Shown piece after piece: positions 26,508 through 35,895 of a DNA stretch of 64,000 nucleotides. The stretch comes from Micromonospora narathiwatensis (lineage in GTDB: Bacteria > Actinomycetota > Actinomycetes > Mycobacteriales > Micromonosporaceae), in the NCBI RefSeq assembly GCF_900089605.1, contig NZ_LT594324.1, positions 124,001-188,000 on the forward strand, given 5' to 3'. The notes below the pieces were generated by a model. That model had not been told where the DNA came from, searched no databases, and saw only the letters and a program-made list of their open reading frames with translations. Each line of letters starts with the position of its first letter. Positions within the stretch are counted from its first letter, which is position 1. Made by a program: the position numbers and the translations under genes.

Positions 26508-27194
26508 TCAGAGGCCGGAGAGGCGTTGGCCGGCACGGACGACGGCCATGGCGTGGCGTTCGCCGGGGCGCCGGCCGAGACGCTCGATCGGGCCGGAGAT
26601 GCTGATCGCCGCGATCACCCGACCGGTGCGGTCCCGAATCGGGGCCGAGACGCTCGCCACGCCGGCCTCCCGCTCGGCGACGCTCTGCGCCCAGCCGCGA
26701 CGGCGTACCTCGGCCAGGGTGCGGCCGGTGAACTTCGACCGGGGCAGCAACGGCATGACCGCCTCGGGCGGCTCCCAGGCGAGCAGGATCTGCGCCGCCG
26801 ACCCGGCCGTCATGGGCAGCACCGAGCCGATCGGTACGGTGTCCCGCAGGCCGCTGGCCCGCTCGGCCGCGGCCACGCAGACCCGCTCGTCGGCGCGGCG
26901 CAGGTAGAGCTGAGCGCTCTCCCCGGTGGCGTCGCGCAGCGCGGCGAGCAGCGGCTCGGCCGCGGTCAGCAGCACGTCCGGCGCGGCGTTCGCCAGTTCG
27001 CCGAGCCGGGGACCCGGGCGCCAGCGCCCCTGGGTGTCCCGGACCAGCATCCGGTGGATCTCCAGCGCCTGTGCCAGCCGGTGCGCGGTGGCCCGGGGCA
27101 GCTTGGTGCGTTCAACGAGCTCGGCCAGGCTGGCGCCGTCGACACAGGCGGCCAGGATGACCACCGCCTTGTCGAGAACGCCGACACCGCTCAT
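26508..27194 (-). CDS. ndgR: IclR-family regulator of leuCD (NdgR-like)
   Basis: A 228-residue transcription factor. The N-terminal winged helix (SGVGVLDKAVVILAA ... ELVERTKLPRATAHRLAQAL) is followed by the IclR ligand-binding domain (about 75-228; GSVLPMTAGSAAQILLAW, GWAQSVAEREAGVASVSAPI). Start, length and the divergent place next to leuC match NdgR of Streptomyces and its mycobacterial counterpart (Rv2989), which control leucine and other amino acid genes. The ATG at 27194 gives the family N-terminus; one at 27206 is also in frame. The 49-bp gap to leuC holds inverted repeats suited to operators. Confidence 0.92.
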   Translation of the reverse strand: MSGVGVLDKAVVILAACVDGASLAELVERTKLPRATAHRLAQALEIHRMLVRDTQGRWRPGPRLGELANAAPDVLLTAAEPLLAALRDATGESAQLYLRRADERVCVAAAERASGLRDTVPIGSVLPMTAGSAAQILLAWEPPEAVMPLLPRSKFTGRTLAEVRRRGWAQSVAEREAGVASVSAPIRDRTGRVIAAISISGPIERLGRRPGERHAMAVVRAGQRLSGL

Positions 27195-27243
27195 ACTGTG
27201 TCCCACAAGCCGAAATTTACCTCCCAGAATTTAGGATGTCCAG
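27195..27243. promoter_or_regulatory. Divergent ndgR-leuC promoter/operator
   Basis: Two dyads are visible: TGTG-TCC-CACA, and AAATT-N10-AATTT at about 27212-27231. TAGGAT (27232-27237) is 6 nt before the leuC ATG, so leuC mRNA should be leaderless. On the minus strand TAAATT inside the second dyad can serve ndgR. A regulator bound here would cover both promoters. Confidence 0.6.
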
Positions 27244-28686
27244 ATGGTGGGAGTCACTCAACCGAGGACCCTGGCCGAGAAGGTCTGGGACGCGCACGTC
27301 GTCCGCTCCGCCGCCGGCGAGCCGGATCTGCTCTTCATCGACCTGCACCTGCTCCACGAGGTCACCAGCCCGCAGGCGTTCGACGGGCTGCGGCTGACCG
27401 GCCGCCGGGTGCGGCGCACCGACCTGACGATCGCGACCGAGGATCACAACACCCCGACCGGGTACGACGACCCGTCGTTCCGGTCCCGGCGTGGCGACCT
27501 GCTGACCATCGCGGATCCCACCTCCCGCACCCAGATCGAGACGTTGCGCCGCAACTGCGCCGAGTTCGGCGTACGGCTGCACCCGCTGGGCGACGAGAAC
27601 CAGGGCATCGTGCACGTCATCGGCCCGCAGCTCGGCCTCACCCAGCCCGGCCTGACGATCGTCTGCGGCGACTCGCACACCGCCACCCACGGCGCGTTCG
27701 GCGCGCTCGCCTTCGGCATCGGCACCAGCGAGGTGGAGCACGTGCTGGCCACCCAGACGCTGCCGCAGGCCCGGCCGAAGACCATGGCGGTGAACGTCAC
27801 CGGCCGGCTCGCCCCGGGCGTCACCGCCAAGGACCTGGTGCTGGCGCTGATCGCGCAGGTGGGCACCGGCGGCGGGCGCGGCCACGTGGTGGAGTACCGG
27901 GGCGAGGCGATCCGCGACCTCTCCATGGAGGGCCGGATGACCATCGCCAACATGTCCATCGAGTGGGGCGCCAAGGCCGGCATGATCGCGCCGGACGAGA
28001 CCACCTTCGCGTACCTGAAGGGACGGCCGAACGCGCCGCAGGGCGCGGATTGGGACGCGGCGGTGGCGTACTGGCGGACGCTGCCCACCGACGAGGGGGC
28101 GACCTTCGACGCGGAGGTGACCCTGGACGCCAGCCGGATCACCCCGTTCGTCACCTGGGGCACCAACCCCGGGCAGGGCGCCCCGCTGGGCTCCGCCGTG
28201 CCCGCCCCGGAGGAGTTCGGCACCGAGCCCGAACGGGCCGCCGCCCGCCGCGCTCTGGAATACATGGACCTCGCCCCCGGCACCCCGCTGCGCGACCTCG
28301 CCGTCGACGTGGTCTTCGTCGGCTCCTGCACCAACGGTCGGCTGGAGGACCTCCGCGCCGCCGCCGACGTGCTGCGCGGCCACCAGGTCGCCGACGGCGT
28401 ACGCATGCTCGTGGTTCCCGGGTCCGCCGCGGTCCGCGAGGCGGCCGAGGCGGAGGGGCTGGACAAGGTCTTCACCGACGCCGGCGCCGAGTGGCGCTTC
28501 GCCGGCTGCTCCATGTGCCTGGGAATGAACCCGGACACCCTCTCGCCGGGCCAGCGCTCGGCCTCGACCTCCAACCGCAACTTCGAGGGCCGCCAGGGCC
28601 GGGGCGGGCGTACCCACCTGGTGTCCCCGCCGGTCGCCGCCGCCACCGCCGTGGTCGGCCGGCTGGCCGCCCCCGCCGACCTGTAG
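27244..28686 (+). CDS. leuC: 3-isopropylmalate dehydratase large subunit
   Basis: A 480-residue 4Fe-4S aconitase-family subunit that, with LeuD, isomerises 2- to 3-isopropylmalate; with CimA in the same genome it can also convert citramalate to methylmalate. Cluster ligands are in VGSCTNGR and in [10 protein letters not shown]. Other motifs are [24 protein letters not shown] and the C-terminal [14 protein letters not shown] at 27244 or GTG at 27247 are both possible; the first fits the predicted leaderless transcript. leuD follows after 13 bp. Confidence 0.97.
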   Translation: MVGVTQPRTLAEKVWDAHVVRSAAGEPDLLFIDLHLLHEVTSPQAFDGLRLTGRRVRRTDLTIATEDHNTPTGYDDPSFRSRRGDLLTIADPTSRTQIETLRRNCAEFGVRLHPLGDENQGIVHVIGPQLGLTQPGLTIVCGDSHTATHGAFGALAFGIGTSEVEHVLATQTLPQARPKTMAVNVTGRLAPGVTAKDLVLALIAQVGTGGGRGHVVEYRGEAIRDLSMEGRMTIANMSIEWGAKAGMIAPDETTFAYLKGRPNAPQGADWDAAVAYWRTLPTDEGATFDAEVTLDASRITPFVTWGTNPGQGAPLGSAVPAPEEFGTEPERAAARRALEYMDLAPGTPLRDLAVDVVFVGSCTNGRLEDLRAAADVLRGHQVADGVRMLVVPGSAAVREAAEAEGLDKVFTDAGAEWRFAGCSMCLGMNPDTLSPGQRSASTSNRNFEGRQGRGGRTHLVSPPVAAATAVVGRLAAPADL

Positions 28687-28699
28687 AAGGGCAGCCGAG

Positions 28700-29287
28700 A
28701 TGGACAAGTTCACCACCCACACCGGCACCGCCGTGCCGCTGCGTCGATCCAACGTGGACACCGATCAGATCATCCCCGCCGTGTACCTCAAGCGGGTGAC
28801 CCGTACCGGTTTCGCCGACGGGCTCTTCAGCGCGTGGCGGGAAGATCCGGAATTCATTCTCAACGATCACGCCCATTCGGGTGCGTCGATTCTCGTCGCC
28901 GGTCCCGAGTTCGGTACGGGTTCCTCGCGCGAGCACGCCGTCTGGGCGTTGCGGGACTGGGGCTTCCGGGCCGTGATCGCGCCCCGCTTCGGTGACATCT
29001 TCCGTGGCAACGCGCTGAAGGAAGGGCTCCTTCCGGTGGAGCTGGAATTGCCCGCCGTGGAGGCGCTCTGGGATCTGGTGGACGCGGATCCGACCACCCC
29101 GATCACCGTCGACCTCACCGCCCGCCAGGTCCGTGCCGGGGATGCCACCTGGTCTTTCCCGCTCGACGACCACAGCCGTTGGCGGCTGATGGAGGGCTTG
29201 GATGACATTGGACTCACCCTCCGGCACGAGGCCGAGATCGGCGCGTACGAAGCGTCCCGACCGTCGTTCCTGCCCTCGGTCGCCTGA
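28700..29287 (+). CDS. leuD: 3-isopropylmalate dehydratase small subunit
   Basis: A 195-residue swivel-domain partner of LeuC. It has [20 protein letters not shown] at the N-terminus and [21 protein letters not shown] in the middle, which holds the substrate-specificity loop. Length is normal. AGAAGGGCAG precedes the ATG. The pair ends in a strong hairpin. Confidence 0.97.
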   Translation: MDKFTTHTGTAVPLRRSNVDTDQIIPAVYLKRVTRTGFADGLFSAWREDPEFILNDHAHSGASILVAGPEFGTGSSREHAVWALRDWGFRAVIAPRFGDIFRGNALKEGLLPVELELPAVEALWDLVDADPTTPITVDLTARQVRAGDATWSFPLDDHSRWRLMEGLDDIGLTLRHEAEIGAYEASRPSFLPSVA

Positions 29288-29300
29288 CCGCAGATAGCTA

Positions 29301-29333
29301 TTCGCCCCCGTCGGCCCGGCCGGCGGGGGCGAA
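29301..29333 (+). terminator. Terminator after leuCD
   Basis: TTCGCCCCCG (29301-29310) pairs with CGGGGGCGAA (29324-29333), with further GGCC pairing inside. It separates leuCD from the hup promoter. Confidence 0.75.
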
Positions 29334-29369
29334 TCCGTTACGACACAAGGCCTTTTTTCCACCGAATGT

Positions 29370-29398
29370 TTGTGTCCCGGCAGCACAGGGCATACCGT
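29370..29398 (+). promoter_or_regulatory. Promoter of the HU gene
   Basis: TTGTGT (29370-29375), a 17-bp spacer and TACCGT (29393-29398), about 50 bp before the GTG start. Confidence 0.5.
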
Positions 29399-29447
29399 GC
29401 GCGCAGAATGGCTCGCGTCGAGTCAGTTGCACAATCGGGAGGAAGTC

Positions 29448-30119
29448 GTGAACAAGGCCGAGCTCATCGAGGCGCTCGCCGTTCGCCTGGGGGACCGGAA
29501 GACGGCGACGGCCGCGCTCGACGCGGTCCTCGCTGAGGTCCAGGCGTCGGTCACCAAGGGCGAGAAGGTGGCGATCACCGGATTCGGAGCGTTCGAAAAG
29601 CGCATCCGGGGGGCGCGAACAGCGCGCAACCCGCGGACAGGCGAGGCGGTGAAGGTCAAGAAGACCTCCGTCCCGACCTTCCGTCCGGGCGCTGGTTTCA
29701 AGGAGATGGTGGCCAACGGCAAGGTGCCGAAGGCCACGGCCGCCGCCAAGAAGATCGCCGCGGCCGCCGCCAAGACCACCGGTGCGAAGGCGGCCGGAGC
29801 CAAGGCGACCGCGGCGAAGAAGACCACCGCGGCCGGCGCCGCCAAGAAGACCACGGCGGCGAAGGCCACCAAGGCCACCGCCGCGACGAAGAAGGCCGCG
29901 CCGGCGAAGAAGGCCGCGCCGGCCAAGGCCGCCGCGGCCAAGAAGACCACCGCCGCCAAGAAGGCGCCGGCGGCCAAGAAGACCACGGCGGCGAAGAAGG
30001 CGCCGGCGGCCAAGAAGACCACGGCCGTCAAGAAGACCGCCGCGGTGAAGAAGAGCACCGCCGCCAAGAAGGCACCGGCGAAGAAGGCGCCGGCCAGGAA
30101 GACCGCCGCCCGGCGTTGA
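29448..30119 (+). CDS. hup: HU nucleoid protein with long Lys/Ala-rich tail
   Basis: A 223-residue DNA-bending protein. Residues 1-90 are a typical HU domain ([20 protein letters not shown] ... [26 protein letters not shown]). From about residue 98 on, the chain is a histone H1-like tail built of short AAKKTT, AKKAPA and APAKKA repeats that should neutralise and compact DNA. This two-domain form is the HupB/HupS/Hlp type of actinobacteria. The GTG start has CGGGAGGAAG before it. The neighbourhood leuCD-hup-mutT1-ppk is conserved in mycobacteria. The repetitive tail is coding, not a separate DNA repeat. Confidence 0.96.
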   Translation: MNKAELIEALAVRLGDRKTATAALDAVLAEVQASVTKGEKVAITGFGAFEKRIRGARTARNPRTGEAVKVKKTSVPTFRPGAGFKEMVANGKVPKATAAAKKIAAAAAKTTGAKAAGAKATAAKKTTAAGAAKKTTAAKATKATAATKKAAPAKKAAPAKAAAAKKTTAAKKAPAAKKTTAAKKAPAAKKTTAVKKTAAVKKSTAAKKAPAKKAPARKTAARR

Positions 30120-30133
30120 CCGTCGCGGCCGGA

Positions 30134-30165
30134 GGGCGCCCACCGTTCGCGGTGGGCGCCCTTTT
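30134..30165 (+). terminator. Terminator after the HU gene
   Basis: A perfect 12-bp stem GGGCGCCCACCG / CGGTGGGCGCCC with a stable TTCG tetraloop, followed by TTTT. Confidence 0.88.
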
Positions 30166-30248
30166 CGTGGGTACGCGTTGACCCGCCGTGGAGCGGGCCC
30201 GCAGAATCCTCGTGCCGAACACCCCCGTCGGTCACGAGAAGAGGCGCC

Positions 30249-32339
30249 GTGCGCCACCGCCATCTCCCCACCGCCGCGCTGGCCCTGGGCATCGTGGTCC
30301 TGCTCGACCTGCTGCGGGTGTGGCTGCCCGCAATCATCACCATCTTCGGCCGGGCGGCCGAGACCCCGGCCGAACTCCTCGGCGGCTTCGCGCTCGCCTG
30401 GTTCCTCGTCGCGCTCGCCGCTCCGCCGCTCGTACGCCGGCTCGGTCCCCGTCCGGTCGGTCTGGTCGCGGCCGGGGCGCTGGCCGCGGCCCGGCTCGCC
30501 CTGACCGCCGCGCCCGGCGGTCAGCCGCAGCTCTGGTTGGCCTGCTCCGGGCTGCTTGCCGGACTGGTCTGGCTCGCCGCCACCGCGGCCCGCACCGAAC
30601 GGCCGGTGCCCGGCCTGGCCCTCGGCCTGGCGATCGCCGCCGTCGGCCACGCGCTGCTCGGCACCGAAGACCTCGTCTGGCGCGGCGGCCCGCTCGGCTG
30701 GAGCCTGAGTGTCCTGCTGGTGCTGGCCTTTCTCGCCGCCGCCGCAGCGCCCGACGGCTGGTTTCCCGGCTCGCGGCGCGGCCCGGCGGCCCCGCACGCC
30801 CCCGCCGCGTCGATCGGGTCCACACCAACCAGGTCCGCGTCGACCAGGGCAGCGTCGACCGGGCCGGCCACCGGCTCGGCCGGGCGCCGGGCCTGGCTGG
30901 TCGTCGGACCGGCGCTGCTGGTGGCCGGCCAACTGGCGCTGGCCCCGGGGCTGTGGAGCGCCTCGTCCTCCTACGGGTACGCCTCGTCCGACTTCCCCGG
31001 CCTGGGCCGCCCGCCGGAGGGCATCGCCTCGGCGTTCCCGGCGTACGCGGTCGGGCTCTTCCTCGCGGCCGCGCTCACCCGGCCTCCGGCCTGGCTCGGG
31101 CGGGTGGTGTGGCCGGTCGCCCTGCTCGCGGGTGCGGCGCTCTTCGCCGCCGACCGGCCGGCCTGGCTGGGACCGGCGTGCCTGCTCGCCGCCGTCGGCC
31201 TCGGCGGCTGCCTGGCCCGCACCGACAGCGCCGCGCCGTCCGCTGTGGTGTCGGCGTCCGGCGCGGGCGCGACCGGGCATCGCGGGGCCGCCGACCCCGG
31301 GGACCCGTCCGGCGCGGCATCCGGGCCGGACACCGCGGCGGCTCGTACGGCGCACGCCGGTGACGCGCGGCGCGGCTACCCGGCCGTCGGCGGAATGCTG
31401 CTCTTCGCCGTCGCGTCCGTCGCCTACTACGCCGCCTACGACCTGGGCTATCCCAACGGTTGGGTGCCGGTGGCCACGGCCGGGCTGATCGCCGTGCTCG
31501 CCGCCACCGGGCCGGCGCAGGCCGCCCCCCTCCTGACCGGGTATCCCCGGCGCCTCACGGCCCTGCTGCTGGCGCTGCTGGCCGTGCTGGCGGGCGGGTT
31601 GTACCGGCCGCCGGGTACGGCCACCCGGCCCGCCACGCCACCGGCGGCGGTACGGGTGCTGGCGTACAACGTCCGGATGGGCTTCGGGCTGGACGGGCGG
31701 TTCGACCTCGACGCCCTGGCCCGGGCGGTCGGCGGGGCCCGACCCGACGTGGTGCTGCTCAGCGAGGTGGACCGGGGCTGGCTGCTCAACGGCGGCCACG
31801 ACCTGCTCGCCCTGCTGGCCCGGCGGCTGCGGATGCCGTACGTCTTCGCGCCCGCAGCCGATCCGCTGTGGGGGGACGCGGTGCTGAGCCGCTTCCCGGT
31901 GCGGTCCGGCCGGACCCGGCCGCTCGCGGCGTACGGCGCGCCGACCGGGGCGCAAGCCCTCGGCGTCACGCTCGACCTCGGCGGGCGGGAACTCGCCGTG
32001 GTCGCCACCCACCTGCAACCGCCACCCGGGCGGGGGCCGGTGGCCCAGGCCCGCGACGTCGCCGCCTTCGCCACCCGGTACGCGGCCGGCCGTCCGCTGG
32101 TGCTGGCCGGCGACCTGAACACCGAGCCCGGCGACGCCGCGTTCGGCGAGTTCGTCCGGGCCGGTCTGGTCGACGCCCTGGCGGCGGCCCGCCCGCTGGC
32201 GACCAGCCCGGCCGACGATCCGCGGGAGCAGATCGACCACGTACTCGTCTCGCCCGGCCTCGCCGCCGGCGCGGTGGCGGCACCGCGTACCACGGCCAGC
32301 GACCACCTGCCGGTCGCGGTGACCCTGACCCTGCCGTGA
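30249..32339 (+). CDS. Polytopic membrane protein with C-terminal EEP-family domain
   Basis: A 696-residue fusion. The N-terminal 430 or so residues contain about ten to twelve hydrophobic helices (from LPTAALALGIVVLLDLLRVW onward), interrupted by a Ala/Pro/Ser-rich loop at about 175-215. The C-terminal 240 residues are an endonuclease/exonuclease/phosphatase domain: VRVLAYNVRMGFG, VVLLSEVDRGWLL (metal Glu), VLAGDLNTEPGDAAF and SDHLPVAVTL. The layout recalls enzymes that act on membrane lipids or glycolipids, but the substrate is unknown. A shorter EEP relative is present at 13.6 kb. The ATG lies just past a GAAGAGGCG stretch. Confidence 0.87.
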   Translation: MRHRHLPTAALALGIVVLLDLLRVWLPAIITIFGRAAETPAELLGGFALAWFLVALAAPPLVRRLGPRPVGLVAAGALAAARLALTAAPGGQPQLWLACSGLLAGLVWLAATAARTERPVPGLALGLAIAAVGHALLGTEDLVWRGGPLGWSLSVLLVLAFLAAAAAPDGWFPGSRRGPAAPHAPAASIGSTPTRSASTRAASTGPATGSAGRRAWLVVGPALLVAGQLALAPGLWSASSSYGYASSDFPGLGRPPEGIASAFPAYAVGLFLAAALTRPPAWLGRVVWPVALLAGAALFAADRPAWLGPACLLAAVGLGGCLARTDSAAPSAVVSASGAGATGHRGAADPGDPSGAASGPDTAAARTAHAGDARRGYPAVGGMLLFAVASVAYYAAYDLGYPNGWVPVATAGLIAVLAATGPAQAAPLLTGYPRRLTALLLALLAVLAGGLYRPPGTATRPATPPAAVRVLAYNVRMGFGLDGRFDLDALARAVGGARPDVVLLSEVDRGWLLNGGHDLLALLARRLRMPYVFAPAADPLWGDAVLSRFPVRSGRTRPLAAYGAPTGAQALGVTLDLGGRELAVVATHLQPPPGRGPVAQARDVAAFATRYAAGRPLVLAGDLNTEPGDAAFGEFVRAGLVDALAAARPLATSPADDPREQIDHVLVSPGLAAGAVAAPRTTASDHLPVAVTLTLP

Positions 32340-32387
32340 GCCCCGCCCGTCGACCGAGGTCGGGCAGCGGGACAACCGACCGGGCGC

Positions 32388-33269
32388 CTACAGGCGGTCG
32401 GCGGCGAGGAGGCGGTCGCCGGTGAAGGCGAGCAGCCAGCCGCCGCCCTTGGGCGTGGTGAAGTCGTCCGCCCGGCCGGTCAACCGCTCCAGCATGCCCG
32501 GGATCACCTTGCCCTGGCCGCACACGGCGACCGGTTCGCCGGCGGCGGCCAGCGCGGTGACGCACGCCGCGGCGGCGAGGGCGCACTCGTCCGGCTGCTG
32601 GCCGGGCTTCGGCTCGTCCAGGTCGCCGATCACCTCGATCGGCAGGTCCAGCCGGGCGGCCGCCGGGTCGAGGGTCTGCACGCAGCGCCGGGCCGAGGCG
32701 GCCAGCAGGCGTACCGGGCGGATCAGGGCCACCAGGTCGGCCAACGCCCGCGCCTGCGCCCAGCCCTGCTCGTCCAGCGGCCGGCCGTTGTCCGGGCCGG
32801 TCCAGGTGCCCCGCCTGCCGGCGTGCGCGTGCCGGACCAGCAGCACGGTGCCGGTGACCGGCGGCAGCGCCGCGAACGCGGCGATCACCTCGGCGTCGTG
32901 CGGGTAGCTGACCCGGCGTACCGCCTCGTCGACGTCGAGCCAGCGCACCTCGTCGACCTCGGTGTCCGGCTGGAAGCCGCCGGTCGCGGCGGCCCGCATC
33001 GACCAGTAGTCGACCGCCTTCGGTCGCCCCTCGCTGTGGTAGCGGACCGTGGGCAGGCGTACCTGTGGCACGGCCCGGGCGTCGGTCTCCTCGGCGACCT
33101 CGCGGACGGCGGCCCGCAGCGGGTGCTCCCCGGCGTCCAGCTTGCCCTTGGGCAACGACCAGTCGTCGTACCTGGGGCGGTGCACCAGGCAGACCTCGAC
33201 GCCGGTCGGCCCCGGGCGCCAGGCCACCCCGCCCGCCGCCCGGATCCGTACCGGCTCGTCGTCCGTCAC
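32388..33269 (-). CDS. mutT1: Nudix hydrolase fused to a histidine phosphatase (MutT1-like)
   Basis: A 293-residue two-domain enzyme. The N-terminal Nudix box is complete (G42-x5-E48-x7-REVAEE), so it should cleave nucleoside diphosphate-X compounds; mycobacterial MutT1 removes 8-oxo-dGTP and diadenosine polyphosphates. The C-terminal phosphoglycerate-mutase-like domain starts near residue 138 with VLLVRHAHAGRR, where RHA replaces the usual RHG. It is the last gene of cofC-ppk-mutT1 on the minus strand, as in mycobacteria. The gene name is by homology and place. Confidence 0.9.
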   Translation of the reverse strand: MTDDEPVRIRAAGGVAWRPGPTGVEVCLVHRPRYDDWSLPKGKLDAGEHPLRAAVREVAEETDARAVPQVRLPTVRYHSEGRPKAVDYWSMRAAATGGFQPDTEVDEVRWLDVDEAVRRVSYPHDAEVIAAFAALPPVTGTVLLVRHAHAGRRGTWTGPDNGRPLDEQGWAQARALADLVALIRPVRLLAASARRCVQTLDPAAARLDLPIEVIGDLDEPKPGQQPDECALAAAACVTALAAAGEPVAVCGQGKVIPGMLERLTGRADDFTTPKGGGWLLAFTGDRLLAADRL

Positions 33270-33342
33270 CCGCTCACCGTAAGCCCGGTCCGAGCCGGCC
33301 GCGCGGTCGAACCGGCGGCCGGGACCGTCTTCGTCGGCCCGT

Positions 33343-35646
33343 TCACCCCGCCGTACCGCCGACCCGGCGCAGCAACAGGTCCTGCAGGTGCGTCAGCGGC
33401 TCCTCCGCGGTGCCGGTACGCCGGCTCCAGCTGCCGTCCGCGGCCAGCTCGAACGCGTCCACCTCCGGGCTGAACGCGGCGGTCAGCACGAAGTCGAGTT
33501 CGGCCCGGGCCACCGGGTCGCTCACCTGCGCCAGCGCCTCCACCCGGCGGTCCAGGTTGCGGTGCATCAGGTCGGACGAGCCCATCCAGAACTCGGCGTC
33601 GCCGTTGTTGCCGAACCGGAAGATGCGCGAGTGCTCCAGGAACCGGCCGAGGATCGAGCGGACCCGGATGTTCTCCGACAGCCCCGGCACCCCCGGACGC
33701 AGCGTGCACATGCCCCGGATCAACAGGTCGACGTGCACGCCGGCCTGGGAGGCCCGGTAGAGCGCGTCGGTGATCTCCTCGTCCACCAGGGCGTTCACCT
33801 TGAACTGCACCAGGCCCGGCATGCCGAGCCGGACGTGCGTGATCTCCCGCTCGATCCGCTCGATCAGGCCACTGCGGATGCCCTGCGGGGCCACCAGCAG
33901 CCGCCGGTACGCGGTCTGCCGGCTGTAGCCGGTGAGCACGTTGAACAGGTCGGTCAGGTCGGCGCCGATCTCCGGGTCGGCGGTGAGCATGCCGAAGTCC
34001 TCGTAGGTCCGGGCGGTCTTCGGGTGGTAGTTGCCGGTGCCGATGTGGCAGTAGCGGCGGATCTGGTTGCCCTCCTGGCGTACCACCAGGGCGGTCTTGC
34101 AGTGCGTCTTCAGGCCGACCAGGCCGTAGACGACGTGGCAGCCGGCACGTTCCAGGGTGCGGGCCCAGCCGATGTTCGCCACCTCGTCGAAGCGCGCCTT
34201 CAACTCGACCAGCACCACCACCTGCTTGCCGGCGGCGGCCGCGTCGACCAGCGCGTCCACGATCGGGGAGTCGCCGCTGGTGCGGTAGAGGGTCTGCTTG
34301 ATGGCCAGCACGCCCGGGTCGGCCGCGGCCTGCTCGATGAAGCGCTGCACGCTGGTCGCGAAGGAGTGGTACGGGTGGTGCACCAGCACGTCGCCGTCGC
34401 GCAGGGTGGCGAAGACGCTGCGCGGCACCTCGCCCTCGGTGAGCCGGGGGTGGGTGGCCGGCACGAACGGCGGGTCCTTGAGCTCGGGGCGGTCGGACTC
34501 GCCGTACACCTGCCAGAGCGCGGAGAGGTCCAGCAGGCCGGGCACCCGCAGCACCTCCTGGTCGTGCATGTCCAGCTCGCGGACGAGCAGCTCCAGCACC
34601 CGGTCGGAGATGGAGGCGGCCACCTCCAGCCGGACGGGCGGGCCGAAGCGCCGCCGGGCCAGCTCCCGTTCGAGGGCCTGGAGCAGATCCTCGTCGCGGT
34701 CCTCGTCGACCTCCACCTCGGCGTTGCGGGTGACCCGGAACAGGTGGCACTCCACCACCTGCATCCCGGAGAAGAGCTGCCCGAGGTGCACCGAGATGAG
34801 GTCTTCCACCGGGATGAACCGGACGCCGGGAGCGTCCCGGGCCACCCGGACGAAGCGGGGCACGTTGTTGGGCACCTTCACCCGGGCGAACAGCTCCGAA
34901 CCGCCGTCCGGGTCGCGCACCGACACGGCGAGGTTCAACGACCGCCCGGAGATGTACGGGAACGGGTGCGCCGGATCCACCGCGAGCGGGGTGAGCACCG
35001 GGAAGATGTGCTCCCGGAACCAGGTGCGCAGCCGTTCCCGTTCCGGGTCGTCCAGCTCGCTCCAGCGCAGGATCCGGATGTCCTCGTCGGCCAGCCTCGG
35101 CAGCACGTCGTCGACGAAGCAGTTGGCCTGCCGGGCGACCAGGTCGGCGGCCTTCGACGCGATCAGCTCCAACTGGGTACGCAGCGGCAGCCGGTCGCCG
35201 CCGCGTACCGGCAGGCCGGCGGAGAGCCGGCGCTTCAGCCCGGCCACCCGCACCATGTAGAACTCGTCCAGGTTGCTGGCGAAGATGGCCAGGAACTTCA
35301 CCCGCTCCAGCAGCGGGGTACGCGGGTCCTCGGCCAGCGCCAGCACCCGGGCGTTGAAGTCGAGCCAGGAGAGTTCCCGGTTGAGGAACCGGTCCTCGGG
35401 CAGTGGCTGGGCCGCCGCCCGTTCGGCGTACGGGCCCGGGCCCTCGACCGGGTCGAGCGGCTCCTCCAGGCCGGCGGAGGCGGCTGCGGCGTCCAGGTCG
35501 GCCGGGTCGACGGCGAGGTCCTCCTCGGGCGCGCGGACCCGGCGGAACCGGCCGTCGACGCCCCGGGCCGGGGTGCCGTTGCGAGGCGACTCCGGGTCGA
35601 GGATGTGCTGCGTGCTCTCGGGGTGCTCGCGAGGGGTGCTCACCAT
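33343..35646 (-). CDS. ppk: Polyphosphate kinase 1
   Basis: A 767-residue enzyme that reversibly polymerises ATP gamma-phosphate into polyphosphate at the membrane. After a 75-residue variable N-terminus come the N-terminal PPK1 domain ([20 protein letters not shown]), the head domain, and two phospholipase-D-like C-terminal domains with [20 protein letters not shown] containing the autophosphorylated His. GTG or later starts are possible in the acidic N-terminal extension; the ATG at 35646 gives the expected actinobacterial length. It sits 51 bp after cofC and 73 bp before mutT1. Confidence 0.96.
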   Translation of the reverse strand: MVSTPREHPESTQHILDPESPRNGTPARGVDGRFRRVRAPEEDLAVDPADLDAAAASAGLEEPLDPVEGPGPYAERAAAQPLPEDRFLNRELSWLDFNARVLALAEDPRTPLLERVKFLAIFASNLDEFYMVRVAGLKRRLSAGLPVRGGDRLPLRTQLELIASKAADLVARQANCFVDDVLPRLADEDIRILRWSELDDPERERLRTWFREHIFPVLTPLAVDPAHPFPYISGRSLNLAVSVRDPDGGSELFARVKVPNNVPRFVRVARDAPGVRFIPVEDLISVHLGQLFSGMQVVECHLFRVTRNAEVEVDEDRDEDLLQALERELARRRFGPPVRLEVAASISDRVLELLVRELDMHDQEVLRVPGLLDLSALWQVYGESDRPELKDPPFVPATHPRLTEGEVPRSVFATLRDGDVLVHHPYHSFATSVQRFIEQAAADPGVLAIKQTLYRTSGDSPIVDALVDAAAAGKQVVVLVELKARFDEVANIGWARTLERAGCHVVYGLVGLKTHCKTALVVRQEGNQIRRYCHIGTGNYHPKTARTYEDFGMLTADPEIGADLTDLFNVLTGYSRQTAYRRLLVAPQGIRSGLIERIEREITHVRLGMPGLVQFKVNALVDEEITDALYRASQAGVHVDLLIRGMCTLRPGVPGLSENIRVRSILGRFLEHSRIFRFGNNGDAEFWMGSSDLMHRNLDRRVEALAQVSDPVARAELDFVLTAAFSPEVDAFELAADGSWSRRTGTAEEPLTHLQDLLLRRVGGTAG

Positions 35647-35697
35647 CTCATGATTCCCCGATTCCGGTGAACGGAAAATGAACTCGGGGCAGGTTGC

Positions 35698-35895
35698 TCA
35701 GGCCATCGTCGGCAACGTCACGCGGACGATCTCGCCCGCGGCGTCCCGTTCGACCCGGACCCGCTGGCCGAGCCGGAGCAGCCGCAGCCCGGAGGCGTCG
35801 AACGCGCGGGCCGGGAAGGGCAGCTCGGTGCCGTCGTCCAGGAGCAGCACGCCGCTGCGGGTCGACGCGTCGTAGGTGGCCACCGTGCCCTGCAT
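35698..35895 (-). CDS. Possible independent start for the 65-residue cold-shock-like protein within cofC
   Basis: The in-frame ATG at 35895 has TACGGT 6 nt upstream (35902-35907, minus strand) and no Shine-Dalgarno, the same arrangement as the leaderless starts elsewhere in this window. The product MQGTVATYDASTRSGVLLLD... would be a complete small CSD-like protein. It may be made both as the tail of CofC and as a separate protein. This is an inference from spacing and domain boundary. Confidence 0.45.
   Translation of the reverse strand: MQGTVATYDASTRSGVLLLDDGTELPFPARAFDASGLRLLRLGQRVRVERDAAGEIVRVTLPTMA

Noticed and set aside
29790..30119. Repetitive DNA that looks like a tandem array
   Set aside because: It encodes the Lys/Ala tail of the HU protein; codon-level repeats explain it.
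29298..32375. 1025-residue minus-strand open frame
   Set aside because: It runs antisense to hup and the EEP membrane gene and has low-complexity Arg/Gly composition; the plus-strand genes have clear domains.
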